6,200 nt of DNA from HyVt-337 sp964428895 (GCA_964428895.1 CAYRZU010000123.1:1-6200); one strand, 5' to 3'. Counted from the first letter of the stretch, positions 1 through 6,120 are shown. A program made the numbers and translations. The notes: generated from the sequence alone by a model not told the origin.

Positions 1-1197
1 GACCCGAAGCTCGCCGATGTCGTCGCCAATGGCGCCGTCGACCGGGGCCGTGCGCGCTTCGACGCGCGGAATCGGCACGCCCACCGAGCCCACACGATGG
101 CGGCCAACGGTATTGGTCGCGATGACCGGCGCGGTTTCAGTCAGCCCATAGCCTTCCAGCATGGGCAGGCCCATGTCGAGGAAGAACTCCGCGACCTCCG
201 ATTCCAGCGCTGCTCCTCCGGCGATCATGAATCGCATGTGCCCGCCGAACAAGTCGTGGACGGTCCGAAAGAGGCGTTTGCTCATGTCTAGCCCAAGGCA
301 TCGGGCGCCGCGGCTGAGGCGCCGAGCGGCCCTGGCGACCAGGCGTTTGGGCCAGGGCAAATTGTCGACGTGGCCCTGGAGCTTGGTCTGGATCAGGCGG
401 GCCAGGGCGGGCACCACCAGCACCAGCGTGGGTTTGGCGTCGGCCATGGCCTCGAACAGCACACGCGGGTTCCGCGAGCCTGGGAAATACACGCTGGCCC
501 CGGCCGCCATGGGCATGAGCAGGCCCACCGTCTGCTCGAACATGTGGTTGGCCGGTAGGATCGACACCATGCGGTTATCGGGGGTGAAGTCCAGCACCTC
601 GATGGAGGTGGTGGCATTGCTGGTGACGTTCCCGTGCGTGAGCATGATGCCCTTGCTGACGCCGGTGGTCCCGGAGGTGAAGCACAACACCGCCAGATCG
701 TCCGGGCCGATCGCCGGGCGCAGCAGGTCGTCCGGATCGACCGTATCGGGGACCGTTAGATCGGCCAGATCGGACTCCAAGCGTGCGACCGGGGGCTGGC
801 CCGTCTGGGCGGCCTGGGAGGCCAAGGGGACGTGATGGTCCGAGGCGATCAGCAGCTTCGCCCCGCTACGTTGTAGGATGTGGCCGATCTCGCCGGCCGT
901 CAGCAAGCCGTCAATCGGCACCAACGCTGCGCCCAACTGATGGATGGCGAAATAGGCGACCACCCACTCCGGGCGGTTCTCGCAGAGCAGGGCGATCTTG
1001 TCGCCGACGCCAAGCCCACGCCCGGCCAGGTGGTGCGAATAGGCCAGGGCCGCTGCGCCCAGGCGCCGGTAGTCATAAGCGTCGGCAAGCGGGTCGGGAA
1101 TGGGGCATTCGCTGGATTGGCAGAATCGCAGCGCGATGCGGTCGCCGTGCTGGCGGACGCTTTCGGACAGAATCTTCGAAACCGTGTCGAGTTGCAT
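1..1197 (-). CDS. Long-chain acyl-CoA synthetase (AMP-forming), N-terminal 399 residues; C-terminus beyond the window
   Basis: The minus-strand frame starts at ATG 1197 and stays open for 399 codons to the window edge, so the C-terminal part is missing. Enzymes of this superfamily activate a carboxylic acid with ATP to an acyl-AMP and then transfer the acyl group to CoA. Visible motifs are ENRPEW at residues 73-78, the adenylate-forming P-loop FTSGTTGVSKG at 173-183, LPANHMFEQ at 214-222, the MIAGGAALE segment at 324-332 and EGYGLTET at 348-355. The last two, with the 'glycine-gate' style of sequence, resemble long-chain fatty acyl-CoA ligases (FadD/FAA1 type). Family members are usually 500-650 residues, so the small C-terminal lid domain with its catalytic lysine is off-window. 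The P-loop has Ser181 where Pro is usual. The start is supported by alignment to the normal N-terminus of the family and by GAGGGG 10 bases upstream. Substrate chain length cannot be read from the sequence. It shares its strand with the PHP gene but is separated by 150 bases. Confidence 0.9.
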   Translation of the reverse strand, partial: MQLDTVSKILSESVRQHGDRIALRFCQSSECPIPDPLADAYDYRRLGAAALAYSHHLAGRGLGVGDKIALLCENRPEWVVAYFAIHQLGAALVPIDGLLTAGEIGHILQRSGAKLLIASDHHVPLASQAAQTGQPPVARLESDLADLTVPDTVDPDDLLRPAIGPDDLAVLCFTSGTTGVSKGIMLTHGNVTSNATTSIEVLDFTPDNRMVSILPANHMFEQTVGLLMPMAAGASVYFPGSRNPRVLFEAMADAKPTLVLVVPALARLIQTKLQGHVDNLPWPKRLVARAARRLSRGARCLGLDMSKRLFRTVHDLFGGHMRFMIAGGAALESEVAEFFLDMGLPMLEGYGLTETAPVIATNTVGRHRVGSVGVPIPRVEARTAPVDGAIGDDIGELRV

Positions 1198-1245
1198 ACG
1201 GACGTGGCCCCTCGGGCTATCACATGACGATCATCCTGTGCGTCT

Positions 1246-1275
1246 AGGATAGTATCTGCCTGCCCTCAGCGTCAA
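1246..1275 (-). promoter_or_regulatory. Candidate sigma-70-type promoter for the acyl-CoA synthetase
   Basis: On the minus strand TTGACG (1270-1275) is followed after 18 bases by TATCCT (1246-1251). The -35 matches consensus at 5 of 6 positions and the -10 at 4 of 6. It would give a leader of roughly 40 bases before ATG 1197. It suggests that the synthetase can be transcribed apart from the PHP gene. This was found by eye, without scoring. Confidence 0.4.
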
Positions 1276-1292
1276 AGAAACCATCGGCAGGC
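1258..1292. repeat. 7-bp inverted repeat flanking the -35 element
   Basis: GCCTGCC at 1258-1264 is the exact reverse complement of GGCAGGC at 1286-1292, with a 21-base centre that contains the candidate -35 hexamer of the acyl-CoA synthetase promoter. No T-run follows on the minus strand, so it is not an obvious terminator of the PHP gene. It could be a pair of operator half-sites or a chance dyad in GC-rich DNA. Confidence 0.3.
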
Positions 1293-1347
1293 GACGGCCA
1301 TGCTGACCCATCGCCCGCAGCCGTTGTTCCGTCATGCGCCGGCCGAT

Positions 1348-3987
1348 CTACTCCGGGTGATCGTGCTCTCCCTGGAGGGAGTGCACAATCTCTGCTGCTT
1401 CGTCGGCGTCGACCTTGCGTTGTCCGCTGGCGCTGATCAGGCCGACGATGTCCACGTTGGCCAGGGCCACCGCGATAGCGGCCTGGCGCCGTTCGTGAAG
1501 CGTCTTGCCTTCCAGCATGGCCTGGCGCACGCGGCCGATCATGCGCGGCGCGCCATAGACCACTCTAGGCAGCGTGGGATCGAACACACACACATTGCCG
1601 CGCCGCACCGCATCGCCGACGTCGACGCCGGCTGGGCTTGGCGCGAAGATTACGCTCCGCTCCACGTTGAAGAAATACCCCATGTGCTCGTCGGTCGAGC
1701 CGACCAGCGTGGGCAGTCTCCCCTCGGCGCGCCATTTGTCATAGGCCGGCGGCACGTGCTCCCAGGCGTCGACCCCCAGCGGCCCGATCCCTTCGGCAAA
1801 GCCGACCTTGCCCCACTCGCTGTTGGCCTCCGGGTGGTTCCACTGAATGGCGGCGCCTTGGGCGTGCACGCTGCGGACCAGTTCGTAGGGCGCGAGCTCC
1901 CAGTCCACCATTTCCCGCAAGGGGTAGCCGTTCAGGTGAGCCCAACTCGTGGTGATCTCATCGCCCACGATGATGCTGTGGGCGAATCCGTAGTGGGTGG
2001 CGTAGGCCTGGGCGATCTGGCCCCCCACGATGTCGTTGTGGTCGGTGATGACCGAGAAGTCCATGCCGTTGCAGAAGCTCTGGATCGCCATGTACATCGG
2101 CGAGTAGGACCCGTCCGAGAAGATCGTGTGCATGTGCACGTCGCCGACGTAGAGGGCCATGTCATCGGGGACCAGCGGCAGGGGCTTGACCTGGACAATC
2201 TCGATCTCTCTGGCCAACGCCACACGCAGCGCGTCGACCTGAGCGGCGGTGATGGGCTTGCCTGAGGCCACCGCGGCGACGGCCGTCTTGGCGACTTGCT
2301 CCGAGGGGCTGTGCACGCTGAACACCCGTCGCCCGCGAAGGGCGCGGACATGTGTGACGCCCGGCGGGTCCTCCCAGGTCCGCGCCGGCATGCCGTCGAG
2401 GGTGGCGTTGGGCGTCCCGCCCAGGTCGACATCCGGATCGTCGCCCAACAGATCCACGCGAACGGTCGTCAGCGGCAACGGGCCCCAGTAAATGTTCACG
2501 TAGCCCGTAACGGCATCGGGGAACTCCACCATGGCCTGGGCGGCTGGATCGGTGCCCGCCGCCAGCAGGGCGTACAGCGAATCGCCCGGCGGGGCTTCGC
2601 CCGTTTCCAGCAGCATCATCCGCGCACAAAGCTCCCGAGCCTGGTCCGTCAACGGCGCGATGTGCCGCCGGCTTGCCCGCTGCTTGAATCGCTCGATGTT
2701 GGCCGCCGCCAGCAGCCAATTCAGAGCCGAAAACGGTTGGGTCTGGGCGAGGGTGGGGATGCCCGCGGCGCCGACAGACGCCAGGGCCCGCTCGGCAAAG
2801 CCGCGCGTGATCCACACGTCGCGCCACACGGTTCCCAGCGGCTCGCCATCGTCGTTCAGGACGGTGGCTGTCAACCGGTAGCGGCCGTGGGGTACGTCCG
2901 CCAGCGGCAGATCATAGGCGGCGCCTTTCCGCTCGCCCCATTGAGAGCCCTTACCGGTCAGGTCCAGCGTGGTCGTCAGGGCCCGTTGCGACTGCCAGTT
3001 ATCCAGGTGCAGTTCGATGGCGCCGGCGGCGCGGCCAACGTTCATGCCGAGGTCCAGGCGGATCGGCAAGATCTCGGCGTCCGGGGGCGGACAGTTGTCG
3101 ACGTTCAGATAGACCTCAGATTCCAGGTCCGTCCCAGCCGATCGGGTCAGCCGGTCGGTCAGCACCGCTTCGGCCAATACGCCGGGCGGGCGACGCGTGA
3201 AGGATCGATACCACGACCGGTGCCACGAGAATCCGCGCGGCACGACCTGTTCGCCGTCGCGCCGGTCGTAGTCGATCAGGCTGAACCGCATGGCCATCGG
3301 CGCGCCAACCCGGACATCGGTCACCCCGATCGTCGCCCACGGAATAATCGCCTCCACCGCGTACCCGTGGCGGGTGCGCTTGGCCATGAAGGCGACCCGG
3401 TCGACCTTCTCAGGCGGGAAGGCGTGGGCCTCGGCGGGCGTGTCGCCGCGAGGCGGAATCACCAGGAACGACAGCTTCTTCCGCGCATCCTCAGCGCCAG
3501 CCGCCGGCGGCGGGCCGGCCTCGACCGCAAAGCTTACGCAATCGTGATCCCATGGGACCTCGGGAGGCCGGTCGTTGAACAGCTCGTTGTCCCAGACCGC
3601 AAAGGCGATCACTAATCCGTTGGGCGTCCACGCGACAAAGCTTTCCAGGCTGGCGTCGTCGGGGCCGAGCCATTCCTGTTCTCCCTGGAGATAGATCGCC
3701 AGCGCGTCCGAGCGAATGGGGACCGACAGCGCGTCGGCCCATTCGGTCAGCTCACCGTCCAGTACGAATGGTTGCGTCAGCACGGGCACGCCGATCGGCG
3801 CCCGCGACGGGGGCGGCGCGTCGGGCCAGCGGGCGGCGTCCCACGGGCCGGCCGGCAGGACGGGGCCGGCGGCTTCGGCTGGCGCCGACGGCGGGGCCGA
3901 TTCCTCCTTGCCCTTACAGCCGACCGAAGCCAACCCCACCAACAGAGCCAATGCGAACACGCCGATAGGTGCGCCAAGAGACTTCAT
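1348..3987 (-). CDS. Lipoprotein with CBM9-like domain and C-terminal PHP (CehA/McbA-type) metallohydrolase domain
   Basis: This gene encodes 879 residues from ATG 3987 to TAG 1348-1350. Residues 1-23 form a signal peptide (a Lys, then a hydrophobic stretch) ending in SVGC; Cys24 is the likely lipidated residue, though Ser at -3 is atypical for a lipobox. A Pro/Ala/Glu-rich linker (about 25-65) follows. Residues about 70-275 look like a CBM9-like beta-sandwich: VLDGELTEW (75-83), an AVWDNE strand (130-135), GYAVEAIIPW (208-217) and a late DYDRRDGE. Residues about 290-600 are unassigned: beta-rich to about 395, then helical. The PHP domain (about 610-800) has all expected metal ligands: GDVHMHT with H618 and H620, D625, TDH (D649, H650), GDE with E677, AHLN with H684, NHP with H718, and STDEH with D766 and H768. 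PHP domains hydrolyse phosphoester or, in CehA/McbA relatives, carbamate-type bonds; the substrate here is unknown. A helical tail follows to 879. The likely location is the periplasmic face of a membrane. An AAAAGGA site 7 bases upstream fixes the start. Confidence 0.85.
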   Translation of the reverse strand: MKSLGAPIGVFALALLVGLASVGCKGKEESAPPSAPAEAAGPVLPAGPWDAARWPDAPPPSRAPIGVPVLTQPFVLDGELTEWADALSVPIRSDALAIYLQGEQEWLGPDDASLESFVAWTPNGLVIAFAVWDNELFNDRPPEVPWDHDCVSFAVEAGPPPAAGAEDARKKLSFLVIPPRGDTPAEAHAFPPEKVDRVAFMAKRTRHGYAVEAIIPWATIGVTDVRVGAPMAMRFSLIDYDRRDGEQVVPRGFSWHRSWYRSFTRRPPGVLAEAVLTDRLTRSAGTDLESEVYLNVDNCPPPDAEILPIRLDLGMNVGRAAGAIELHLDNWQSQRALTTTLDLTGKGSQWGERKGAAYDLPLADVPHGRYRLTATVLNDDGEPLGTVWRDVWITRGFAERALASVGAAGIPTLAQTQPFSALNWLLAAANIERFKQRASRRHIAPLTDQARELCARMMLLETGEAPPGDSLYALLAAGTDPAAQAMVEFPDAVTGYVNIYWGPLPLTTVRVDLLGDDPDVDLGGTPNATLDGMPARTWEDPPGVTHVRALRGRRVFSVHSPSEQVAKTAVAAVASGKPITAAQVDALRVALAREIEIVQVKPLPLVPDDMALYVGDVHMHTIFSDGSYSPMYMAIQSFCNGMDFSVITDHNDIVGGQIAQAYATHYGFAHSIIVGDEITTSWAHLNGYPLREMVDWELAPYELVRSVHAQGAAIQWNHPEANSEWGKVGFAEGIGPLGVDAWEHVPPAYDKWRAEGRLPTLVGSTDEHMGYFFNVERSVIFAPSPAGVDVGDAVRRGNVCVFDPTLPRVVYGAPRMIGRVRQAMLEGKTLHERRQAAIAVALANVDIVGLISASGQRKVDADEAAEIVHSLQGEHDHPE
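1363..1386 (-). repeat. 24-base near-perfect palindrome at the 3' end of the PHP gene
   Basis: GTGC-t-CTCCCT / AGGGAG-t-GCAC pairs over 10 of 11 positions around a GG centre, about 13 bases before the stop codon. In mRNA it would form a strong hairpin. No T-run follows, so it is not a standard intrinsic terminator. It could stabilise the transcript end, or simply reflect the codons for His-Ser-Leu-Gln-Gly-Glu-His. Confidence 0.4.
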
Positions 3988-3994
3988 AGAACCG

Positions 3995-4001
3995 TCCTTT
4001 T
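3995..4001 (-). promoter_or_regulatory. Ribosome binding site of the PHP lipoprotein gene
   Basis: On the minus strand AAAAGGA lies 7 bases before ATG 3987, which is good Shine-Dalgarno spacing. It supports this start, as does the signal peptide that begins directly there. Confidence 0.75.
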
Positions 4002-4007
4002 CATCTT

Positions 4008-4023
4008 ACGCGCCTCGGCGCGT
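4008..4023. repeat. 16-base GC-rich palindrome in the PHP gene leader
   Basis: ACGCGCC-TC-GGCGCGT is a perfect inverted repeat of 7 bp arms around 2 bases. It lies between the TATAAT box (4033-4038) and the Shine-Dalgarno of the PHP gene, at about the start of the predicted transcript. It could be a repressor operator, or a 5' hairpin in the mRNA that protects the leader or tunes translation. Confidence 0.5.
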
Positions 4024-4032
4024 GTCGGAGGG

Positions 4033-4038
4033 ATTATA
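4033..4038 (-). promoter_or_regulatory. -10 box of the PHP lipoprotein promoter
   Basis: On the minus strand the hexamer is a perfect TATAAT within an otherwise GC-rich region, about 45 bases before ATG 3987. No good -35 is seen at 16-18 bases upstream (around 4055-4062 the sequence is near TCTGTC), so an activator may be needed or the call may rest on the -10 alone. The predicted transcript start is near 4026. Confidence 0.55.
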
Positions 4039-4043
4039 CCCAG

Positions 4044-4053
4044 CGGGCGCCCG
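4044..4053. repeat. 10-base palindrome in the spacer of the PHP promoter
   Basis: CGGGCGCCCG is self-complementary and lies directly upstream of the TATAAT box, where a repressor or activator could bind between -10 and -35. It is short and of pure GC composition, so chance is a real alternative. Confidence 0.25.
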
Positions 4054-4079
4054 GCGACAGAGACCCAAACCCAAGAACC

Positions 4080-4100
4080 CCGCCCGATACTTCAGGGCGG
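4080..4100. repeat. 6-bp inverted repeat between the divergent promoters
   Basis: CCGCCC (4080-4085) and GGGCGG (4095-4100) are complementary around a 9-base centre. The site lies where the -35 region of the cupin promoter would be and about 45 bases upstream of the PHP -10, so a protein bound here could affect both genes. This is weak evidence. Confidence 0.25.
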
Positions 4101-4110
4101 CCCCCTAGGA

Positions 4111-4119
4111 TGGTATGAT
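4111..4119 (+). promoter_or_regulatory. Extended -10 promoter of the cupin gene
   Basis: TGGTATGAT fits the extended -10 form TGnTATAAT, with 5 of 6 hexamer matches plus the TG. The -35 position 17 bases upstream (TTCAGG) is poor, which is typical of extended -10 promoters. The predicted start is near 4126, giving a leader of about 30 bases to ATG 4156. Confidence 0.5.
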
Positions 4120-4143
4120 CTGTGCCCCAGTGAAGGATTCCAC

Positions 4144-4149
4144 GAGGAG
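4144..4149 (+). promoter_or_regulatory. Ribosome binding site deciding the cupin start
   Basis: GAGGAG ends 6 bases before ATG 4156 but directly abuts an in-frame ATG at 4150. Normal spacing favours 4156 as the true start. An upstream open extension of the same frame has no support. Confidence 0.8.
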
Positions 4150-4155
4150 ATGAAC

Positions 4156-4539
4156 ATGAAGATCAAGACACTCAACGACGTGCCGACCGTTGAGACCCCA
4201 GGCTATACCGCGGTGGTCAAACAGGTCGTGCTCGGCCCGGACGACGGCTCGGAAGAAATCGTGCTGCGCTATTTCACCGTCGCTCCCGGCGGCGCCACGC
4301 CCTATCACAGCCACGACTTCCCCCATCTGGTCAAGATCGAGGCCGGGCAGGGCGTAGCCGTTGACGTTGACAAGAACGAGACCCCCGTCGTCGCCGGCGA
4401 CTACGTCTACGTCCACGACGACGAAGTCCACAACTTCAAGAACACCGGCGAGGGGACCTTCGAATTCATCTGCCTGGTTCCCATGCGGGGCGAACTGTCC
4501 GGGGCCTGCTGCGCCATGCCCGGCGAAGACGCCGAGTAG
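4156..4539 (+). CDS. Small single-domain cupin protein, probably metal-binding
   Basis: This gene encodes 127 residues from ATG 4156 to TAG 4537-4539, the usual size of a stand-alone cupin_2-type barrel. Motif 1 is PGGATPYHSHDFPH with H51, H53 and H57, followed by the EAGQG turn (62-66). Motif 2 is GDYVYVHDDEVHNFKN (81-96) with H92. H51, H53 and H92 are the likely metal ligands. The canonical Glu of motif 1 is absent (Pro56 or Leu58 sits there), and H57 may replace it, as in cupins with an HxHxxxH pattern. Val-His at 86-87 replaces the usual Pro of motif 2. The C-terminus ends with a Cys-Cys pair (118-119) of unknown role. There is no signal peptide, so it is likely cytosolic. Such proteins include sugar-binding, isomerase, dioxygenase and sensor members, and the sequence does not say which. 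It is transcribed divergently from the PHP gene and convergently with the GGDEF gene. Confidence 0.87.
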   Translation: MKIKTLNDVPTVETPGYTAVVKQVVLGPDDGSEEIVLRYFTVAPGGATPYHSHDFPHLVKIEAGQGVAVDVDKNETPVVAGDYVYVHDDEVHNFKNTGEGTFEFICLVPMRGELSGACCAMPGEDAE

Positions 4540-4543
4540 CAGT

Positions 4544-4563
4544 CGCCGCCAAGGCGGCGCTTT
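4544..4563 (+). terminator. Hairpin terminator after the cupin gene
   Basis: CGCCGCC-AA-GGCGGCG can form a 6-7 bp all-GC stem five bases after the cupin stop, followed by CTTT. The T-run is short, so termination on the plus strand may be moderate. For the convergent GGDEF gene (stop 4576-4578) the same hairpin could form but is not followed by a T-run in that direction. Confidence 0.55.
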
Positions 4564-4575
4564 CGCGTTGGCCGA

Positions 4576-6120
4576 TCACGGTGTTTCGTCACGGTAGACG
4601 CAGACGGTGTTGCGGGTCTGCTTGGCCTGGTAGAGCGCCTTGTCGGCCAGGCGCAGGAGGGCCTCCGCCGAATCGTCGGCCGAAGGTACGGCCGTGTGGA
4701 CGCCGATGCTGACGGTGGTTTTGATTCCGTGAGCGTCGGTTCCCAGGTCCAATTCATTCACTGCCTGGCGGAGCCGGTTGGCGGCCTTGACCGCGTGCTC
4801 GGAGTTGGTATTGGGCATGAGCAGGACGTACTCGTCGCCCGCATACCGGGCCAGAATGTCCGAGGCGCGGGCTGCCTCGGTCATGGCGAGGGCGACCGCT
4901 CGCAGCGCCGTATCGCCGAAGACGTGACCCAGCTCGTCATTGAGTTGCTTGAGGTTGTCCACGTCAATGATCGCCAAGGACAGGGGCGTTCCGTCGCGCC
5001 GGCCTCGCTCGAAATCATGTTTGAGCAGACTCATTAGCGATCGCCGATTGGCCAAGCCGGTCAGTTCGTCAGTGGAGGCCAAGGCCTCCAACTGCTCGTT
5101 GGCTTTTCGCAGGGCCTGGTCGATCTCTTCACGTTGCTGGATCTCGGCTTCTAGGAGGTGGTTGGTGGTGGTCAGGTGAGCGCTGTTCTCTTCAATGGTC
5201 GCCAGAAGGCTGTTGAATTGCTGGGACAACTGTCCCAGCTCATCCTTCCGCCGTAGACCGATTCGCTTGGAGAGGTCTCCCGACTTCTCGATCGTGGCTG
5301 TTTCTTCGGCGATCCGAAGGATCGGGTGAACGACCGTTCCGCGCAAGAGGCCCAGCAGGGCGATCAGCATGACGGCCGACCCACCGATGGCGACCGCGTT
5401 GGCAAAGAGGACAACGCTGTGGCCTCGCTTAGAGATGTCGCGAGGGAGCTCGGCCCGCATCAGGAGCAAGGGGTCGCCTTTCAGATCACGTAGCGCCTTG
5501 TAGCCGTCCAGATGGTCGTCCGAGGCCACGTGGATGCGGACGGCGTCGTCGGACAGCAGCTCGGCGGCGATGTCCAGTTTCTCTTGCGGCATCGCTCCGG
5601 ATTGGAGATTCCAGACGGTCAGCGATACCGCGGTCTGTGCTGAGAGCCTGTTCGTTCGCGCTGCGTTCAGGAAGCGGCCCATCATGAGTGAGCCCACGGC
5701 CGGACCTTTCACCTCGTTGGTCAGAACTGGACGCGACGCGATCATCATCGGGCCCATTGAGGTCTGAATGATGCCCTTTTGGCCTTCCATGGCGTCGGAG
5801 GCGTGAAGGAGGACGTCGTCTTCGGCCATCTTCTCGGGGAAGCGGCCTAACTGGATAAACTCCTCGGCTTCGGGGTGATAGATACTGCCAGCCAAGCGAT
5901 TGCCTTTGAGGTCGTAGATGAGCACGAGATCAAGGTTGCTGCCCGTGTACAGTTCGTCGGTAAAGTTGCGTTCGACATAGTCCGGCATCTTTCCCTGGGC
6001 GAAGTCGTAGGTGTCATCCCAGTTTGACCAGTCCCCGGTGAACGTATTCAAGGCGTCCACCTCCCGAAGGATTGCCGCTTGGCAGCGGGTGACGTCCTTT
6101 TGCGCTTCGGCTTGTTCCAA
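4576..6120 (-). CDS. CHASE4-HAMP-GGDEF diguanylate cyclase, 5' end uncertain
   Basis: GGDEF enzymes make the second messenger cyclic di-GMP from two GTP. With the start taken at TTG 6120 the protein has 514 residues. Residues 1-150 match the extracellular CHASE4 sensor pattern, e.g. WSNWDDTYDF (31-40), PDYVERNF, and YDLKGNRLA. A membrane helix spans about 235-259, a HAMP domain about 260-312 (GDLSKRI, KDELGQLSQQFN), a coiled coil about 310-348, and a GGDEF domain about 349-508 beginning STDELTGLANRR. Catalytic features are D386, N394, D403 and the signature AGDEY at 427-431 (A for G and Y for F). The inhibitory I-site RxxD is intact (R418-D421), five residues before the signature. The start is weak: TTG has no Shine-Dalgarno, the CHASE4 similarity continues in frame upstream (SFDE) to a TAG at 6190-6192, and the N-terminal membrane helix expected before CHASE4 is missing. 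The gene may therefore be truncated or shifted at its 5' end. Confidence 0.8.
   Translation of the reverse strand: MEQAEAQKDVTRCQAAILREVDALNTFTGDWSNWDDTYDFAQGKMPDYVERNFTDELYTGSNLDLVLIYDLKGNRLAGSIYHPEAEEFIQLGRFPEKMAEDDVLLHASDAMEGQKGIIQTSMGPMMIASRPVLTNEVKGPAVGSLMMGRFLNAARTNRLSAQTAVSLTVWNLQSGAMPQEKLDIAAELLSDDAVRIHVASDDHLDGYKALRDLKGDPLLLMRAELPRDISKRGHSVVLFANAVAIGGSAVMLIALLGLLRGTVVHPILRIAEETATIEKSGDLSKRIGLRRKDELGQLSQQFNSLLATIEENSAHLTTTNHLLEAEIQQREEIDQALRKANEQLEALASTDELTGLANRRSLMSLLKHDFERGRRDGTPLSLAIIDVDNLKQLNDELGHVFGDTALRAVALAMTEAARASDILARYAGDEYVLLMPNTNSEHAVKAANRLRQAVNELDLGTDAHGIKTTVSIGVHTAVPSADDSAEALLRLADKALYQAKQTRNTVCVYRDETP

Noticed and set aside
161..835. Plus-strand open frame of 224 codons at the left end
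   Set aside because: It is antisense to the acyl-CoA synthetase, which carries the conserved P-loop and EGYGLTE motifs. The plus translation is Arg/Ser-rich with no domain.
900..1223. Minus-strand open frame of 107 codons overlapping the synthetase start
   Set aside because: It is a frame-shifted reading of the same DNA. The frame starting at ATG 1197 gives the family-like N-terminus and continues to the window edge.
1198..1347. Possible terminator of the PHP gene in the gap before the acyl-CoA synthetase
   Set aside because: No GC-rich stem followed by a T-run was found on the minus strand. The dyad at 1258-1292 has no T-tract.
1300..2265. Plus-strand open frame of 321 codons
   Set aside because: It overlaps the PHP catalytic domain, where the minus frame has all metal-binding motifs. 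The plus translation is His/Val/Asp-rich with no known pattern, as expected of a reverse-complement shadow.
2296..3615. Long plus-strand open frame (439 codons) antisense to the PHP gene
   Set aside because: It lies wholly inside the PHP gene, its translation is rich in Arg, Pro, Gly and Gln with no recognisable domain, and the opposite strand has clear motifs. Long antisense frames are common in GC-rich coding DNA.
3772..4155. Upstream extension of the cupin frame
   Set aside because: The extension runs antisense through the PHP gene start and the divergent promoter region and is Arg/Gly-rich. The cupin homology and a good ribosome binding site place the start at 4156.
4105..4431. Minus-strand open frame of 108 codons opposite the cupin
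   Set aside because: It is the reverse complement of the cupin coding region, with Val/Asp-rich sequence and no ribosome binding site or domain.
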